Source: CAZDQL01 sp964507325
GTDB lineage: Bacteria; Planctomycetota; UBA1135; GCA-002686595
Direction: 5' to 3'
NCBI GenBank assembly: GCA_964507325.1
Contig: CAZDQL010000024.1
Coordinates: 1 to 64,000 of the forward strand
DNA: 64,000 nucleotides
Position numbers and translations under genes: made by a program
In this document: piece after piece, positions 51,110-59,718 of the stretch
Position numbering within the stretch: the first letter of the stretch is position 1
Layout: the number at the start of each line of letters is the position of its first letter
Notes under the pieces: generated by a model
Database searches by the model: none
Told to the model about the DNA's origin: nothing
The model's input: only the letters and a program-made list of their open reading frames with translations

Positions 51110-52426
51110 TCACCCGCCGAAGGGGTCGTCGGGGAGTCGCGTCGGCGCGTCGCGCCCTGTTTCGAGCGCGTTGAAGTGCAGGAACATCAGGCCAATCCCC
51201 GCCGCGCCCTGCATGTAGCCGGTCTGCCGCTGGATCCCTTCGGGCTGCACGCGGTGTTCCGCCTGGGGCCAGCTCCACCCCTCGTCGCCGCGGCTGGCGC
51301 GGGCGACGACGTCCTCCAGGAACGCCGCGGCGAGCTCCCCGTCCGCCTCCTCCCCGGTGATCCGGAAGCGATCGAGACAGAACTGGGCCACGCCGGCGGT
51401 CCCACAGCACTGGCCGACGGTGTTCCAGAGCCCTTCGACGCGCTCCGCAGGTAGGGGGCTGGTGCGCAGCGCCTGCGCACAGCGCCCCACCCAGGCGCCC
51501 CAGGACGCCCCTCCGGGGAGCTCCCCGAGCTGGTGGAAGAGGCGCGCGGTGCCGATCGGGCCGTGGCACCAGCCGTAGTAGAAGAGCTCCTCCCCACCGG
51601 GGTAGTGGTGGGCCACGCGCAGCCCTCCGTCGCTGGTGTCGGCGATCGAGAGCAGGTGTCGCGCGCCCTTGGTGGCGGCGTCGTGGAAGGCGGGGGTGGG
51701 TGCGCGGGCGTGCAGGCGGGCGAGGAAGAAGGCGATCCCCGCCGTGCCGTGGGAGAAGTTGGGCATGCGCCGCTCGACGCCCACGCCCATGGCCCAGGAG
51801 AGCCCCGCCTCTTCCTCGCGGGCGCGCGCGACGAGGTCGACCCCCACCTCGCGCGCCAACTCCAGCGCGTCGGGGCGCTGCATGCGCTCGGCGGCCCACA
51901 GCAGGTAGAGGCCGGTCCCCGCGCTGCCCGAGATCACGTCGTTGGAGTCGTTCCAGCGCGCGCCGCCGTCGCTCCGCTCGGCGCGCTCGATGAGCTCGTC
52001 GAGGAGCCGCGTCGCGCCCTTCCGGTAGCGCTCCTCACCGGTGACTCCGTGAACCACCTCGAGCACGAAGGCGACCCCTGCGGTGCCGGTGTAGAGCCCG
52101 GCCCCTCGGGAATCGTACAGCCCGTCGCTCCTGTGCAGCAGCTCGTCGGCGCCGCGCCGCGCGACGTCGAGGGCGTCCTTGAGTCCGGTGGCGGCATGGA
52201 GCTCGGCCTGGAAGAGGACCACCCCCGCACAGCCGGAGTAGAGGTTCGCCGCCACGATTTCGGGGCGCTTCGGATCGACGGGCCAGGCGAGCCCGTGGGG
52301 GGTCTCGACCTGGACCGCGGCGAGCCAGCACGCCGCCTCCAGGGCGCCCTGCAGGGCGAGGCGGTCCTGGGAGACCTCCTGCGCCGGGGCGGTGGCGAGG
52401 GGGGCGCAGAGGAGGAGGGGGATCAT
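51110..52426 (-). CDS. exported LanC-like protein with CCG zinc motif
   Basis: 438 residues, ATG overlapping the tryptophanase stop (ATGA). Signal-peptide-like start (IPLLLCAPLATAPAQ). The alpha-toroid has GxxG-type repeats (SGCAGVVLF, YTGTAGVAFVL, SHGTAGIAFFL, GAAGIGLMF). Putative zinc ligands are C287 in GWCHGP and C340-C341 in QCCGTAG. LanC enzymes use Cys, Cys and His; here the His is Cys, as in the CCG class of LanM cyclases. No lantibiotic precursor, dehydratase or exporter is nearby, so classical lanthipeptide synthesis is unlikely. Export would be unusual for the family. Confidence 0.78.
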   Translation of the reverse strand: MIPLLLCAPLATAPAQEVSQDRLALQGALEAACWLAAVQVETPHGLAWPVDPKRPEIVAANLYSGCAGVVLFQAELHAATGLKDALDVARRGADELLHRSDGLYDSRGAGLYTGTAGVAFVLEVVHGVTGEERYRKGATRLLDELIERAERSDGGARWNDSNDVISGSAGTGLYLLWAAERMQRPDALELAREVGVDLVARAREEEAGLSWAMGVGVERRMPNFSHGTAGIAFFLARLHARAPTPAFHDAATKGARHLLSIADTSDGGLRVAHHYPGGEELFYYGWCHGPIGTARLFHQLGELPGGASWGAWVGRCAQALRTSPLPAERVEGLWNTVGQCCGTAGVAQFCLDRFRITGEEADGELAAAFLEDVVARASRGDEGWSWPQAEHRVQPEGIQRQTGYMQGAAGIGLMFLHFNALETGRDAPTRLPDDPFGG

Positions 52427-53826
52427 CGGTCGCCCTGACCTTCTCCCGCACCCGCATCGACGCGCCGGAACTCGGCCGTGAAGTGGCGCAGGACCGGGGG
52501 GGCCGAGGTGATGGCGACTCCGCGGATCTCGGCCCGCCGCTCCCACACCGCCTGGATCACCTCGATCACGTAGTCCATGTGGCTCTGCGTGTAGGTGCGG
52601 CGGGGGATGGCGAGGCGCACCAGCTCCTTCTGCGCGGGAAGCTCCTCACCCGTCTCCGGATCGCTGCGGGCGAGCATCACGCTTCCGATCTCGCACCCGC
52701 GCACCCCGCCCTCCAGGTAGAGCTCCGTCGCCAGCGCCTGGCCGGGATACAGGTTCCACGGGATGTGCGACAGGAAGGCGGCCGCGTCGAGGAACACGGC
52801 GTGCCCGCCCGGCGGCAGGAGGATGGGTACGCCGTGGGCAGCGAGCCGCTCGCAGACGTAGCGGATCGAGGCGTGCCGGTACTCCTGGTAGCTCGCGTCG
52901 AGCGCCTCGACCAACCCCTGGGCCACCGCGTCCATGTCGCGGCCGGCCATGCCGCCGTAGGTCGGGAAGCCCTCGGTGACCACCAGCGCGCGCCGCAAGG
53001 TGCGCGCCAGCTCCTCGTCGCGCAGCGCCAGGAAGCCGCCGATGCTCGCGATGCCGTCCTTCTTGGCACTCATCGTGCAGCCGTCCGCGAGCGCGAACAT
53101 CTCGTGCGTGATCTCGTGCAGCGCACGCCGGCCCTGACCCTCCTCGCGCTGCTGCACCAGGTAGGCGTTCTCCGCGAAGCGACACGCGTCGATGTACATC
53201 GGGACCCCGTGCTTGCGGCACAGATGGTGCACGCCACGCAGGTTCTCGAGGCTGACCGGCTGACCGCCGGCGGCGTTGTTGGTGATGGTGACCATCACCA
53301 GCGGGACGTTGTCGCCCTCGCGCTCCAGCGTGGTCTCGAGCGCCGCCAGGTCCATGTTCCCCTTGAAGGGATCGCGGCTGGCGACGTCGCTCATCTCCCG
53401 GCAGGGCAGGTCCAGGGCCGTGCCCCCCGGCATCTCCACGTTCGCCCGCGTGGTGTCGAAGTGCGTGTTGTTGGGGATGACCTGCCCCGGCTGCACGAGC
53501 TGCCGGAAGAGGAGGTGCTCCGCCGCGCGCCCCTGATGGGTGGGGATCACCTGCTCGAAGCCGAAGATCGTGCGCACCGCTTGCTCGAAGCGCTGGAAGC
53601 TCCGGGACCCGGCGTAGGACTCGTCGCCGCGCATGACGGCGGCCCACTGCTCGGTGCTCATCGCCCCCGTGCCGCTGTCGGTGAGCAGGTCGATGAGGAC
53701 GTCGTCGGCGCGCAGCGCGAACAGATTCCAGTGGGCGACTTCGAGGAGGCGTGCCCGCTCCTCGCGCGTCGTGATGTTCAGCGGTTCGACCGTGTGAATC
53801 CGGAATGGCTCGAAGATGGTCTTCAC
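52423..53826 (-). CDS. tryptophanase / tyrosine phenol-lyase family beta-eliminating lyase
   Basis: 467 residues from a GTG at 53826 with AAGGAG six bases upstream. Full-length PLP enzyme: THQGRAAEHLLF, ITNNAAGGQPVS, DACRFAENAY, and the PLP lysine K256 in TMSAKKDG. The wording is closer to tryptophanase (TnaA) than to tyrosine phenol-lyase. It would split Trp into indole, pyruvate and ammonia. Overlaps the LanC-like gene by four bases, so the two are co-translated. The second gene has no known link to indole. Confidence 0.88.
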   Translation of the reverse strand: MKTIFEPFRIHTVEPLNITTREERARLLEVAHWNLFALRADDVLIDLLTDSGTGAMSTEQWAAVMRGDESYAGSRSFQRFEQAVRTIFGFEQVIPTHQGRAAEHLLFRQLVQPGQVIPNNTHFDTTRANVEMPGGTALDLPCREMSDVASRDPFKGNMDLAALETTLEREGDNVPLVMVTITNNAAGGQPVSLENLRGVHHLCRKHGVPMYIDACRFAENAYLVQQREEGQGRRALHEITHEMFALADGCTMSAKKDGIASIGGFLALRDEELARTLRRALVVTEGFPTYGGMAGRDMDAVAQGLVEALDASYQEYRHASIRYVCERLAAHGVPILLPPGGHAVFLDAAAFLSHIPWNLYPGQALATELYLEGGVRGCEIGSVMLARSDPETGEELPAQKELVRLAIPRRTYTQSHMDYVIEVIQAVWERRAEIRGVAITSAPPVLRHFTAEFRRVDAGAGEGQGDR

Positions 53827-53936
53827 GCGCGGCTCCTTGCTCCTGGGGGGTCGCCGCCAGGAATACCGCCGGGTCGGGATCCTGTCCACCTCACAGGGCG
53901 CGCGCCCTCCTCCCCGACCATCGGCCACGGCACACT

Positions 53937-55445
53937 ATGCGTAGGTCCCCTTACCTCCACCCTTCTCCAACCGTGCATCTACCGCTGCGATCCGTCCCCG
54001 CCCTCGCCCTCCTCGCCGCACACCTGCTCTCCTGCGCGGTGGTCGCCGCCGAGGAGGATCGGCCACCGCTCAACGTCCTGCTGATCGCGATCGACGATCT
54101 ACGCCCGGAGTTGGGCTGCTACGGAGTCGAGTACGCGCGGACGCCGAACATCGATCGGCTCGCCGCCGAGGGGGTGCTCTTCACCAACCACTTCGTCCAG
54201 GTGCCCACCTGCGGCGCGTCGAGGTTCGCACTCCTGACGGGCCGCAGTCCGGCGCGCTCCGGTGTGCGGCGGGGCAACCAGGCCCTCTACTCGGGAGCCG
54301 CGGCGCTGCGCGCCGAAGAGCTGCCCGGCGCCCAGTCCTTGCCCGAGCTCTTCCGCCGCAGCGGCTACCGCACGGTGTGCCTGGGGAAGATCTCCCACAC
54401 CCCCGACGGTCGGGTCTTCGCCTACGACGGCAGCGGCGACGGACGCCCCGAGCTGCCCCACGCCTGGGACGAGCTGGCAACGCCCTGCGGAGCCTGGAAG
54501 CGCGGCTGGGGTGCGTTCTTCGCCTACGCGGGCGGCCGCCACCGGGAGGACGGCGCAGGGCACCGCGACCTGATGGAGTTCGTCGCGCAGAGCGACGAGG
54601 AATTGCCCGACGGGCTCCTGGCGCGAGAGGCGGTCGCGCAGCTGAAGGCCCTGCGGGAGCGCGGGGAGCCCTTCTTCCTGGGCGTCGGCTTCTACAAGCC
54701 GCATCTGCCCTTCGTCGCCACGCGGGGGGACTGGGAAGCCGTGGCGGAGATCGAAGTGCCCCCGCCCAGCGCGGCGGAGAAGCCTCAATCGCACTACTGG
54801 CATCGCAGCGGCGAGTTCTACGGCTACGACGCACCCTTCGAGAAGACGCGGCCCCTGTCGCCGGCGGACCGGATCCGCACGCGGCGTGCCTACCTCGCCT
54901 GCGTGCGCTTCGTCGATCGCCAGGTGGGTGAGGTGCTCGGGGCGCTGGAGGAGCTCGGCCTGAGCGATTCGACGATCGTCGTGCTCTGGAGCGACCACGG
55001 CTGGTTCCTCGGCGAGTCGGAGCTGTGGGGCAAGCACTCGCCGCACGAGCGCGCCCTGCGCAGTCCCCTGATCCTGCGCGCCCCCGGCGTCCCGGCCGGC
55101 CGGCGCTGCGAGGCGCTGGTGGAGACGCTCGACGTCTTCCCCACCCTGGTGGACCTCGCCGCCCCCGCCTTCACCCGCACCGAGCACCAGCTCGACGGGG
55201 TCAGCCTGCGGCCACTGCTGGAGGGCACCCGGGATGCGGTGCGCAGCGCCGCCATCAGCTACTGGGGCGCGGCGACCAGCGTGCGCACGCAGACCCACCG
55301 CCTGATCGCCAGCGGCGAGGTGGGGGCGCTGCGGGAGATCGAGCTGTACGCGCTCGGCGCCGGCCCCGATCCGCTGCTGGACCTCGCCGAGCAGGAGCCG
55401 GAGATGGTGAGCGAGCTCCTCGGCTCGATCTCGGCCGACCGGTAG
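53937..55445 (+). CDS. secreted sulfatase, iduronate/choline-sulfatase-like
   Basis: 502 residues. An N-terminal hydrophobic signal (PALALLAAHLLSCAVVAAEE) may be lipidated. The active-site signature CGASRFALLTGR at 92-103 keeps the Cys that is converted to formylglycine and the Arg. Metal ligands are seen in LIAIDDLRPELGCYG and WSDHGWFLGE. GKISHTPDG and FYKPHLPF are typical of the iduronate-2-sulfatase-like S1_7 type group. It should remove sulfate from glycans. It is the only one of the three sulfatase-like proteins in the window with an intact signature. Confidence 0.9.
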   Translation: MRRSPYLHPSPTVHLPLRSVPALALLAAHLLSCAVVAAEEDRPPLNVLLIAIDDLRPELGCYGVEYARTPNIDRLAAEGVLFTNHFVQVPTCGASRFALLTGRSPARSGVRRGNQALYSGAAALRAEELPGAQSLPELFRRSGYRTVCLGKISHTPDGRVFAYDGSGDGRPELPHAWDELATPCGAWKRGWGAFFAYAGGRHREDGAGHRDLMEFVAQSDEELPDGLLAREAVAQLKALRERGEPFFLGVGFYKPHLPFVATRGDWEAVAEIEVPPPSAAEKPQSHYWHRSGEFYGYDAPFEKTRPLSPADRIRTRRAYLACVRFVDRQVGEVLGALEELGLSDSTIVVLWSDHGWFLGESELWGKHSPHERALRSPLILRAPGVPAGRRCEALVETLDVFPTLVDLAAPAFTRTEHQLDGVSLRPLLEGTRDAVRSAAISYWGAATSVRTQTHRLIASGEVGALREIELYALGAGPDPLLDLAEQEPEMVSELLGSISADR

Positions 55446-55452
55446 CGCCGGA

Positions 55453-56337
55453 TCAGCGCAGGCCCACCGCCGAGAGGTCCAAGGCGCCCTCGCTCAGCGG
55501 TGGACACCAGAAGTAGCTGCCGGAGATCGGTTGGGTGAAGTTGAAGAGGGCGTCGACCACGCCGTCCTCCTCGCCGACCATGCGCGCCAGGAGCGCTTCG
55601 AAGGCCTCCAGGGAGCGGCCGAAGGCGACGAACACCAACCCCGCCTGCCGTTCGTCGGCCCAGGGCATCGAGCGCCGCAGGACGAAGGCCTCGGGGTCGA
55701 AGGTCTCCTGCGCGGTGCGCTTGACGTGGGCCGATTCGGGGGCGTCGTCCAGCTCTTCGTTGTCGCTCCTGCGACGGCCGATGGTGTGGTCCTGCTCCTG
55801 GGGGGGCATGGCTTCGAAGTGATCGAGGTCGTGCACCCACTGCTGCACCGCGACGAAGCTCGAGTGGTCGAGGCCCTCTCCCCTCCCCGCGACGGTCCCG
55901 GCCTCGAGCGCCGCGTCGCCCTCGGGGTTCTCGGTGCCGTCCTCGTAGCCGGTCAGATCGAGACTCGGGCCGTACATGAAGGCGTCGAGCGTCTTCTCCA
56001 GACGCAGGGCGGGGGCTGCGGCGCGCTCCAGGTCGCGGGAGAGATGCAGCAGGGCGCCGCGATCGTCGCCGCGCAGCCAGCACCAGAGCGCCGAGGGGGT
56101 CGAGGGGACGGTGACCCCTCGGTCCGAGTAGGTGGGGAAGGGCTTCATCCCCTCGACGTCGGCTCCCAGCGCTTGAATCAGCGGCAAACCGAGACCGACG
56201 ACGACCGACTCGCCGTCGGCTCGGCGGCAGAGCTCCTGCAGGGCGGCGCGGCAATCGCCGCCCTCGCCGAGGGAGTAGAGCTGGTGACGAGCCAGGGGCG
56301 GGACCGGCGCGAGGATCCCGGGTTGCGATGTGGCCAT
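55453..56337 (-). CDS. DyP-type haem peroxidase
   Basis: 294 residues, no signal peptide, so cytoplasmic or cargo. Family motif GxxDG as GYEDG at 130-134 with the catalytic Asp133; proximal haem His204 in SAHVKRT; distal Arg in VLRRSMPW at about 222. The short form matches the P/B class (YfeX, DypB). Oxidises dyes, phenols or porphyrins with H2O2. No encapsulin gene is nearby. Convergent with the sulfatase, divergent from the amidase. Confidence 0.9.
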   Translation of the reverse strand: MATSQPGILAPVPPLARHQLYSLGEGGDCRAALQELCRRADGESVVVGLGLPLIQALGADVEGMKPFPTYSDRGVTVPSTPSALWCWLRGDDRGALLHLSRDLERAAAPALRLEKTLDAFMYGPSLDLTGYEDGTENPEGDAALEAGTVAGRGEGLDHSSFVAVQQWVHDLDHFEAMPPQEQDHTIGRRRSDNEELDDAPESAHVKRTAQETFDPEAFVLRRSMPWADERQAGLVFVAFGRSLEAFEALLARMVGEEDGVVDALFNFTQPISGSYFWCPPLSEGALDLSAVGLR

Positions 56338-56403
56338 GGAACGTGCTCCTGGGGATGTGGGCGGCGAGGATACCCTAGCGTCCCGCACCTGGAGGCCACC
56401 TCG

Positions 56404-58092
56404 ATGAAACACACCGCGATCACCCGTCGTTCCGTTCTGGAAGGGCTGTCCGCCATCGGCATCGGTTCGGCCACTCTCGGCCGGGCCCTCGCGGCGCGGG
56501 CCGCGGGGGAGTCGGAAGTCACCGAGGAGATGCTGCAGGAGGCGGAGTGGGTCGCCGGCCTGTCGCTCAGCGACGAGGAGCGCGCGCTCATGCTGCGCGG
56601 CCTCAACGAGAACCTGGCCCGCTTCGAGAAGCTGCGCGCGGTCGAGGTCGACAACGCCGTGGCGCCCGCGCTCGGCTTCCGTCCCCTGCACCGCGACACC
56701 GGCGGGCCCGACAGCGGCGCGCGACCCATCTCGCCGATCCCCATGTCGCGTCCCTCCGACGCAGACCTCGCCTTCCGAACGGTCTCCGAGCTCGGCGGCC
56801 TGATCCGGGCGCGCGAGATCTCGTCCGAGGAGCTGACACGCCTCTACCTCGCGCGCCTCAAGGAGCACGACCCCGCCCTGCGCTGCGTCATCACCCGCAC
56901 CGACGAGCTCGCCCTCGAGCAGGCGCGCCGTGCGGACGAGGAGATCGCGGCGGGGAACTACCGCGGGCCGCTGCACGGCATCCCCTGGGGCGCCAAGGAC
57001 CTCCTCGCCGTGCCCGGCTATCGCACCACCTGGGGGGCGATGCCCTACAAGGACCAGGTGCGACGCGACAGCGCCGCCGTCTACAGGAAGCTCAGCGAGG
57101 CGGGCGCGGTGCTGGTGGCCAAGACCTCCGTCGGGGCGCTCGCGTGGGGTGACGTCTGGTTCGACGCGAAGACGAAGAACCCCTGGAACACCGAACAGGG
57201 CTCGAGCGGCTCCTCGGCGGGCTCGGCGGCCACCACGGCGGCGGGGCTGGTCGGGTTCGCGATCGGCACCGAGACGTGGGGGTCGATCGTGTCGCCGTGC
57301 ACGCGCTGCGGGGTCACCGGGCTGCGCCCCACCTTCGGGCGTGTGAGTCGCGCGGGGACGATGGCGCTCTCCTGGTCGATGGACAAGATCGGACCGATCG
57401 CGCGCTCGGCGGAGGACTGCGCCCTGGTCTTCGACGCCATCCGGGGCGCCGATCCCGCGGATCGCGACTCGGTGGACGGCTCCTTCGCGTGGCCCAGCGA
57501 GGGACCCGCGAAGGAGGTGCAGATCGGATACGTGCCGGCGCACTTCGAAGGGGAAGGTGCCGCCGAGCGGCGCCGGCTCGATCAGGCGACGCTCGTCACC
57601 CTCGAGGAGCTGGGCTACCGCCTGGTCGAGATCTCCCTCGACTTCGACCTCCCCGTGAACGCTCTCAGCTTCATCCTGACGGCGGAGGCAGCCGCGGCCT
57701 TCGACGACCTCACCCGCTCCGGCCGCGACGACGAGCTGGTGCGTCAGGTGGACCAGGCGTGGCCGAACGTCTTCCGGCAGGGCCAGATGATCCCGGCGGT
57801 GGAGTACATCCGCGCCAACCGGATCCGCTCGCTGGTGATGGCGAGGATGGAGGAGGTCATGGCCGGGATCGACCTCTTCGTGGCGCCCTCCTTCGAGGAT
57901 CACCTGCTCATGACCAACCTCACGGGCCACCCCTCGGTCGTGGTGCCGAACGGCTTCCGGGAGGGCGACGGCACCCCGACCTCGATCACCTTCACCGGGC
58001 GGCTCATGGGAGAGGGGCAGCTACTCACCGTGGCCCACGCCTACCAGCAAGCGACGGGCTTTCACCGACAGCGACCGCCGTTGGGAGGGTAG
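56404..58092 (+). CDS. Tat-exported amidase-signature hydrolase
   Basis: 562 residues; GGAGG and a TACCCT -10-like element at 56371-56376. The Tat signal has twin arginine (ITRRSVLEGLSAIG). Amidase signature enzyme: catalytic K198 in GIPWGAKDL, the cis-Ser loop GSSGSSAGSA at 266-275, and nucleophile S295 in GTETWGSI. Resembles GatA-like amidases acting outside the cytoplasm; substrate unknown. Residues 40-120 form an N-terminal extension absent from GatA. Confidence 0.85.
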   Translation: MKHTAITRRSVLEGLSAIGIGSATLGRALAARAAGESEVTEEMLQEAEWVAGLSLSDEERALMLRGLNENLARFEKLRAVEVDNAVAPALGFRPLHRDTGGPDSGARPISPIPMSRPSDADLAFRTVSELGGLIRAREISSEELTRLYLARLKEHDPALRCVITRTDELALEQARRADEEIAAGNYRGPLHGIPWGAKDLLAVPGYRTTWGAMPYKDQVRRDSAAVYRKLSEAGAVLVAKTSVGALAWGDVWFDAKTKNPWNTEQGSSGSSAGSAATTAAGLVGFAIGTETWGSIVSPCTRCGVTGLRPTFGRVSRAGTMALSWSMDKIGPIARSAEDCALVFDAIRGADPADRDSVDGSFAWPSEGPAKEVQIGYVPAHFEGEGAAERRRLDQATLVTLEELGYRLVEISLDFDLPVNALSFILTAEAAAAFDDLTRSGRDDELVRQVDQAWPNVFRQGQMIPAVEYIRANRIRSLVMARMEEVMAGIDLFVAPSFEDHLLMTNLTGHPSVVVPNGFREGDGTPTSITFTGRLMGEGQLLTVAHAYQQATGFHRQRPPLGG

Positions 58093-58098
58093 TTGAGG

Positions 58099-59718
58099 AT
58101 GCCTGCCGTGATCATCAGATGGACCCTCGCCGGCACGTTGCTCGGCGTCGCCTCCGCCATCGCGCTCTGGCTCGCGCGCGCGCCGGCCGAGGGTGGAGTG
58201 CGGCCTACCGCGGAGACCCGTGGCGCCACCGCCCCGTCGGATGTGGACGACGGCTCCTCCGCGACCCCGACCGATTCGGCCGTGGCTTCGTCGGGCGGCC
58301 GGCGCGCGTTCGACACCGCCCGGACCGCCGGAACCGATCCGGATTTCGGCGTTCTCGCCTACGGTCGCGTGACCGACGAAGAGGGCACACCGGTGGCCGA
58401 TGCGCCGGTCGTTTTCGAGGATGGGCAGGCGCACCTCTTCCGCGCCACCGCCAGACCCGACGGCGGCTGGGCCCTCCACGGCCTGGCCCCCGGCCCGCAC
58501 GAGCTGCGCGTCACGAAGGCCGGTTTCCTGCCACTGACCCTCGAAGTCGATGTCCCTGCGGAGCGCGGCTGGCGACGCGACGTGCGACTCGAGCGCGCCC
58601 TGTCGCTCCCTGTGCGCTTCGAGGACGCTGATGGCGAGGCGCTCGAGATGGGGCGTTTCGATAGAGACAAGCTTGCGCGACTGCTAGGGGTCGTCGCGAC
58701 TCGCGAAGCGCCTGGAGCGCGCATTCCTGGGGTTCGGGGGCGCGTGGCGTCCCACTCGAAGGCGGGGCGTTTCCTCTCCCGAGCCGAGGGTCAGGCGCCG
58801 TCCGACCTCGGCCCGCGCCACCAGGGGCTCTTGCGCCTGACCGCCGCGCCCCCGCTGTGGGTCAGTGCGGTGCTGCGTGACGTCGTGCTCGAGACGCGTT
58901 CCATCTCCGGCAGCGAGGGGGAACTCGTCTTCGTCATCGAGGAAGCCGCCCTCGAGGCCATCCGGGGCGAGGTGCGAGTCCGCGTCGTAGGGCGTGACGG
59001 CGGCCAGCCGATCACCGCTGGTGTGAAGCTCGAGCACCCCGCCGGCGGCGTGCACACGAAGGCGCGCATCGATGGCGGATCGCTCGTCTTCGAGAAGGTG
59101 CCTCCAGGATCGATGGACCTGGTCTATTGGGGTCCCGAGGGGGAGCGACTCGAGCGCTCGGTGGACGTGCCCCCCGGTGGCGTCGTCGATCTGGGGACGA
59201 TCGTGCTCGGTCGCCCGCAGAGCTTTCGCGTGCGGATCGTCGACGAGGCTGGAGCACCGTTGGCGGAAGACGTGGGACTGTCTGCCGCGCGACCAGAGCT
59301 CGTGTCTGGACCCGGTGACCTCAATCAGCGCTGGGGGATTCGGGTGAGCGCCCAGGGCGTGGCGGAGATCAGGCACTTGGCCGCGGGCCCCACTCTCCTG
59401 CGTGCCGGGGGCCGCGGCGGCCGGGCGCTCGTCGCCCGCATGGTCGATACGAGCCGCGAGACGAACGTGGAGCTCGTCGTGCCGCGTGGCACGCCGGTCG
59501 TGCTGCGTCGCGGGCGGAAGGCGCGACCGGGAGTCGTCTACGTGCTGGAGGACGCGAGGGGGCTCATGCTCTCGGGTGGAACGCGGTTCGCGCGCGACCT
59601 GTTCCTCCAACCGGGTCGCTACGTGCTGAGAGCGATCGATGGGCCAACCGAGATCGAGCGGGTGGAGTTCACTGTGGGCCAGGAGCGCCTCGTCGTGCGA
59701 TACGGAGGGGATGACTAG
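58099..59718 (+). CDS. membrane-anchored carboxypeptidase-regulatory-like repeat protein
   Basis: 539 residues; ATG 58099 with GGGAGGG nine bases upstream. An N-terminal membrane helix (AGTLLGVASAIALWLA) is followed by a low-complexity Thr/Ser/Ala stretch. A carboxypeptidase regulatory-like (CarboxypepD_reg) domain comes next: AYGRVTDEEGTPVADAPVVF, then WALHGLAPGPHELRVTKAGF. Further beta-sandwich units fill the rest. Probably extracytoplasmic. Its last base is shared with the GTG of the next gene, a paralogue. Confidence 0.65.
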   Translation: MPAVIIRWTLAGTLLGVASAIALWLARAPAEGGVRPTAETRGATAPSDVDDGSSATPTDSAVASSGGRRAFDTARTAGTDPDFGVLAYGRVTDEEGTPVADAPVVFEDGQAHLFRATARPDGGWALHGLAPGPHELRVTKAGFLPLTLEVDVPAERGWRRDVRLERALSLPVRFEDADGEALEMGRFDRDKLARLLGVVATREAPGARIPGVRGRVASHSKAGRFLSRAEGQAPSDLGPRHQGLLRLTAAPPLWVSAVLRDVVLETRSISGSEGELVFVIEEAALEAIRGEVRVRVVGRDGGQPITAGVKLEHPAGGVHTKARIDGGSLVFEKVPPGSMDLVYWGPEGERLERSVDVPPGGVVDLGTIVLGRPQSFRVRIVDEAGAPLAEDVGLSAARPELVSGPGDLNQRWGIRVSAQGVAEIRHLAAGPTLLRAGGRGGRALVARMVDTSRETNVELVVPRGTPVVLRRGRKARPGVVYVLEDARGLMLSGGTRFARDLFLQPGRYVLRAIDGPTEIERVEFTVGQERLVVRYGGDD

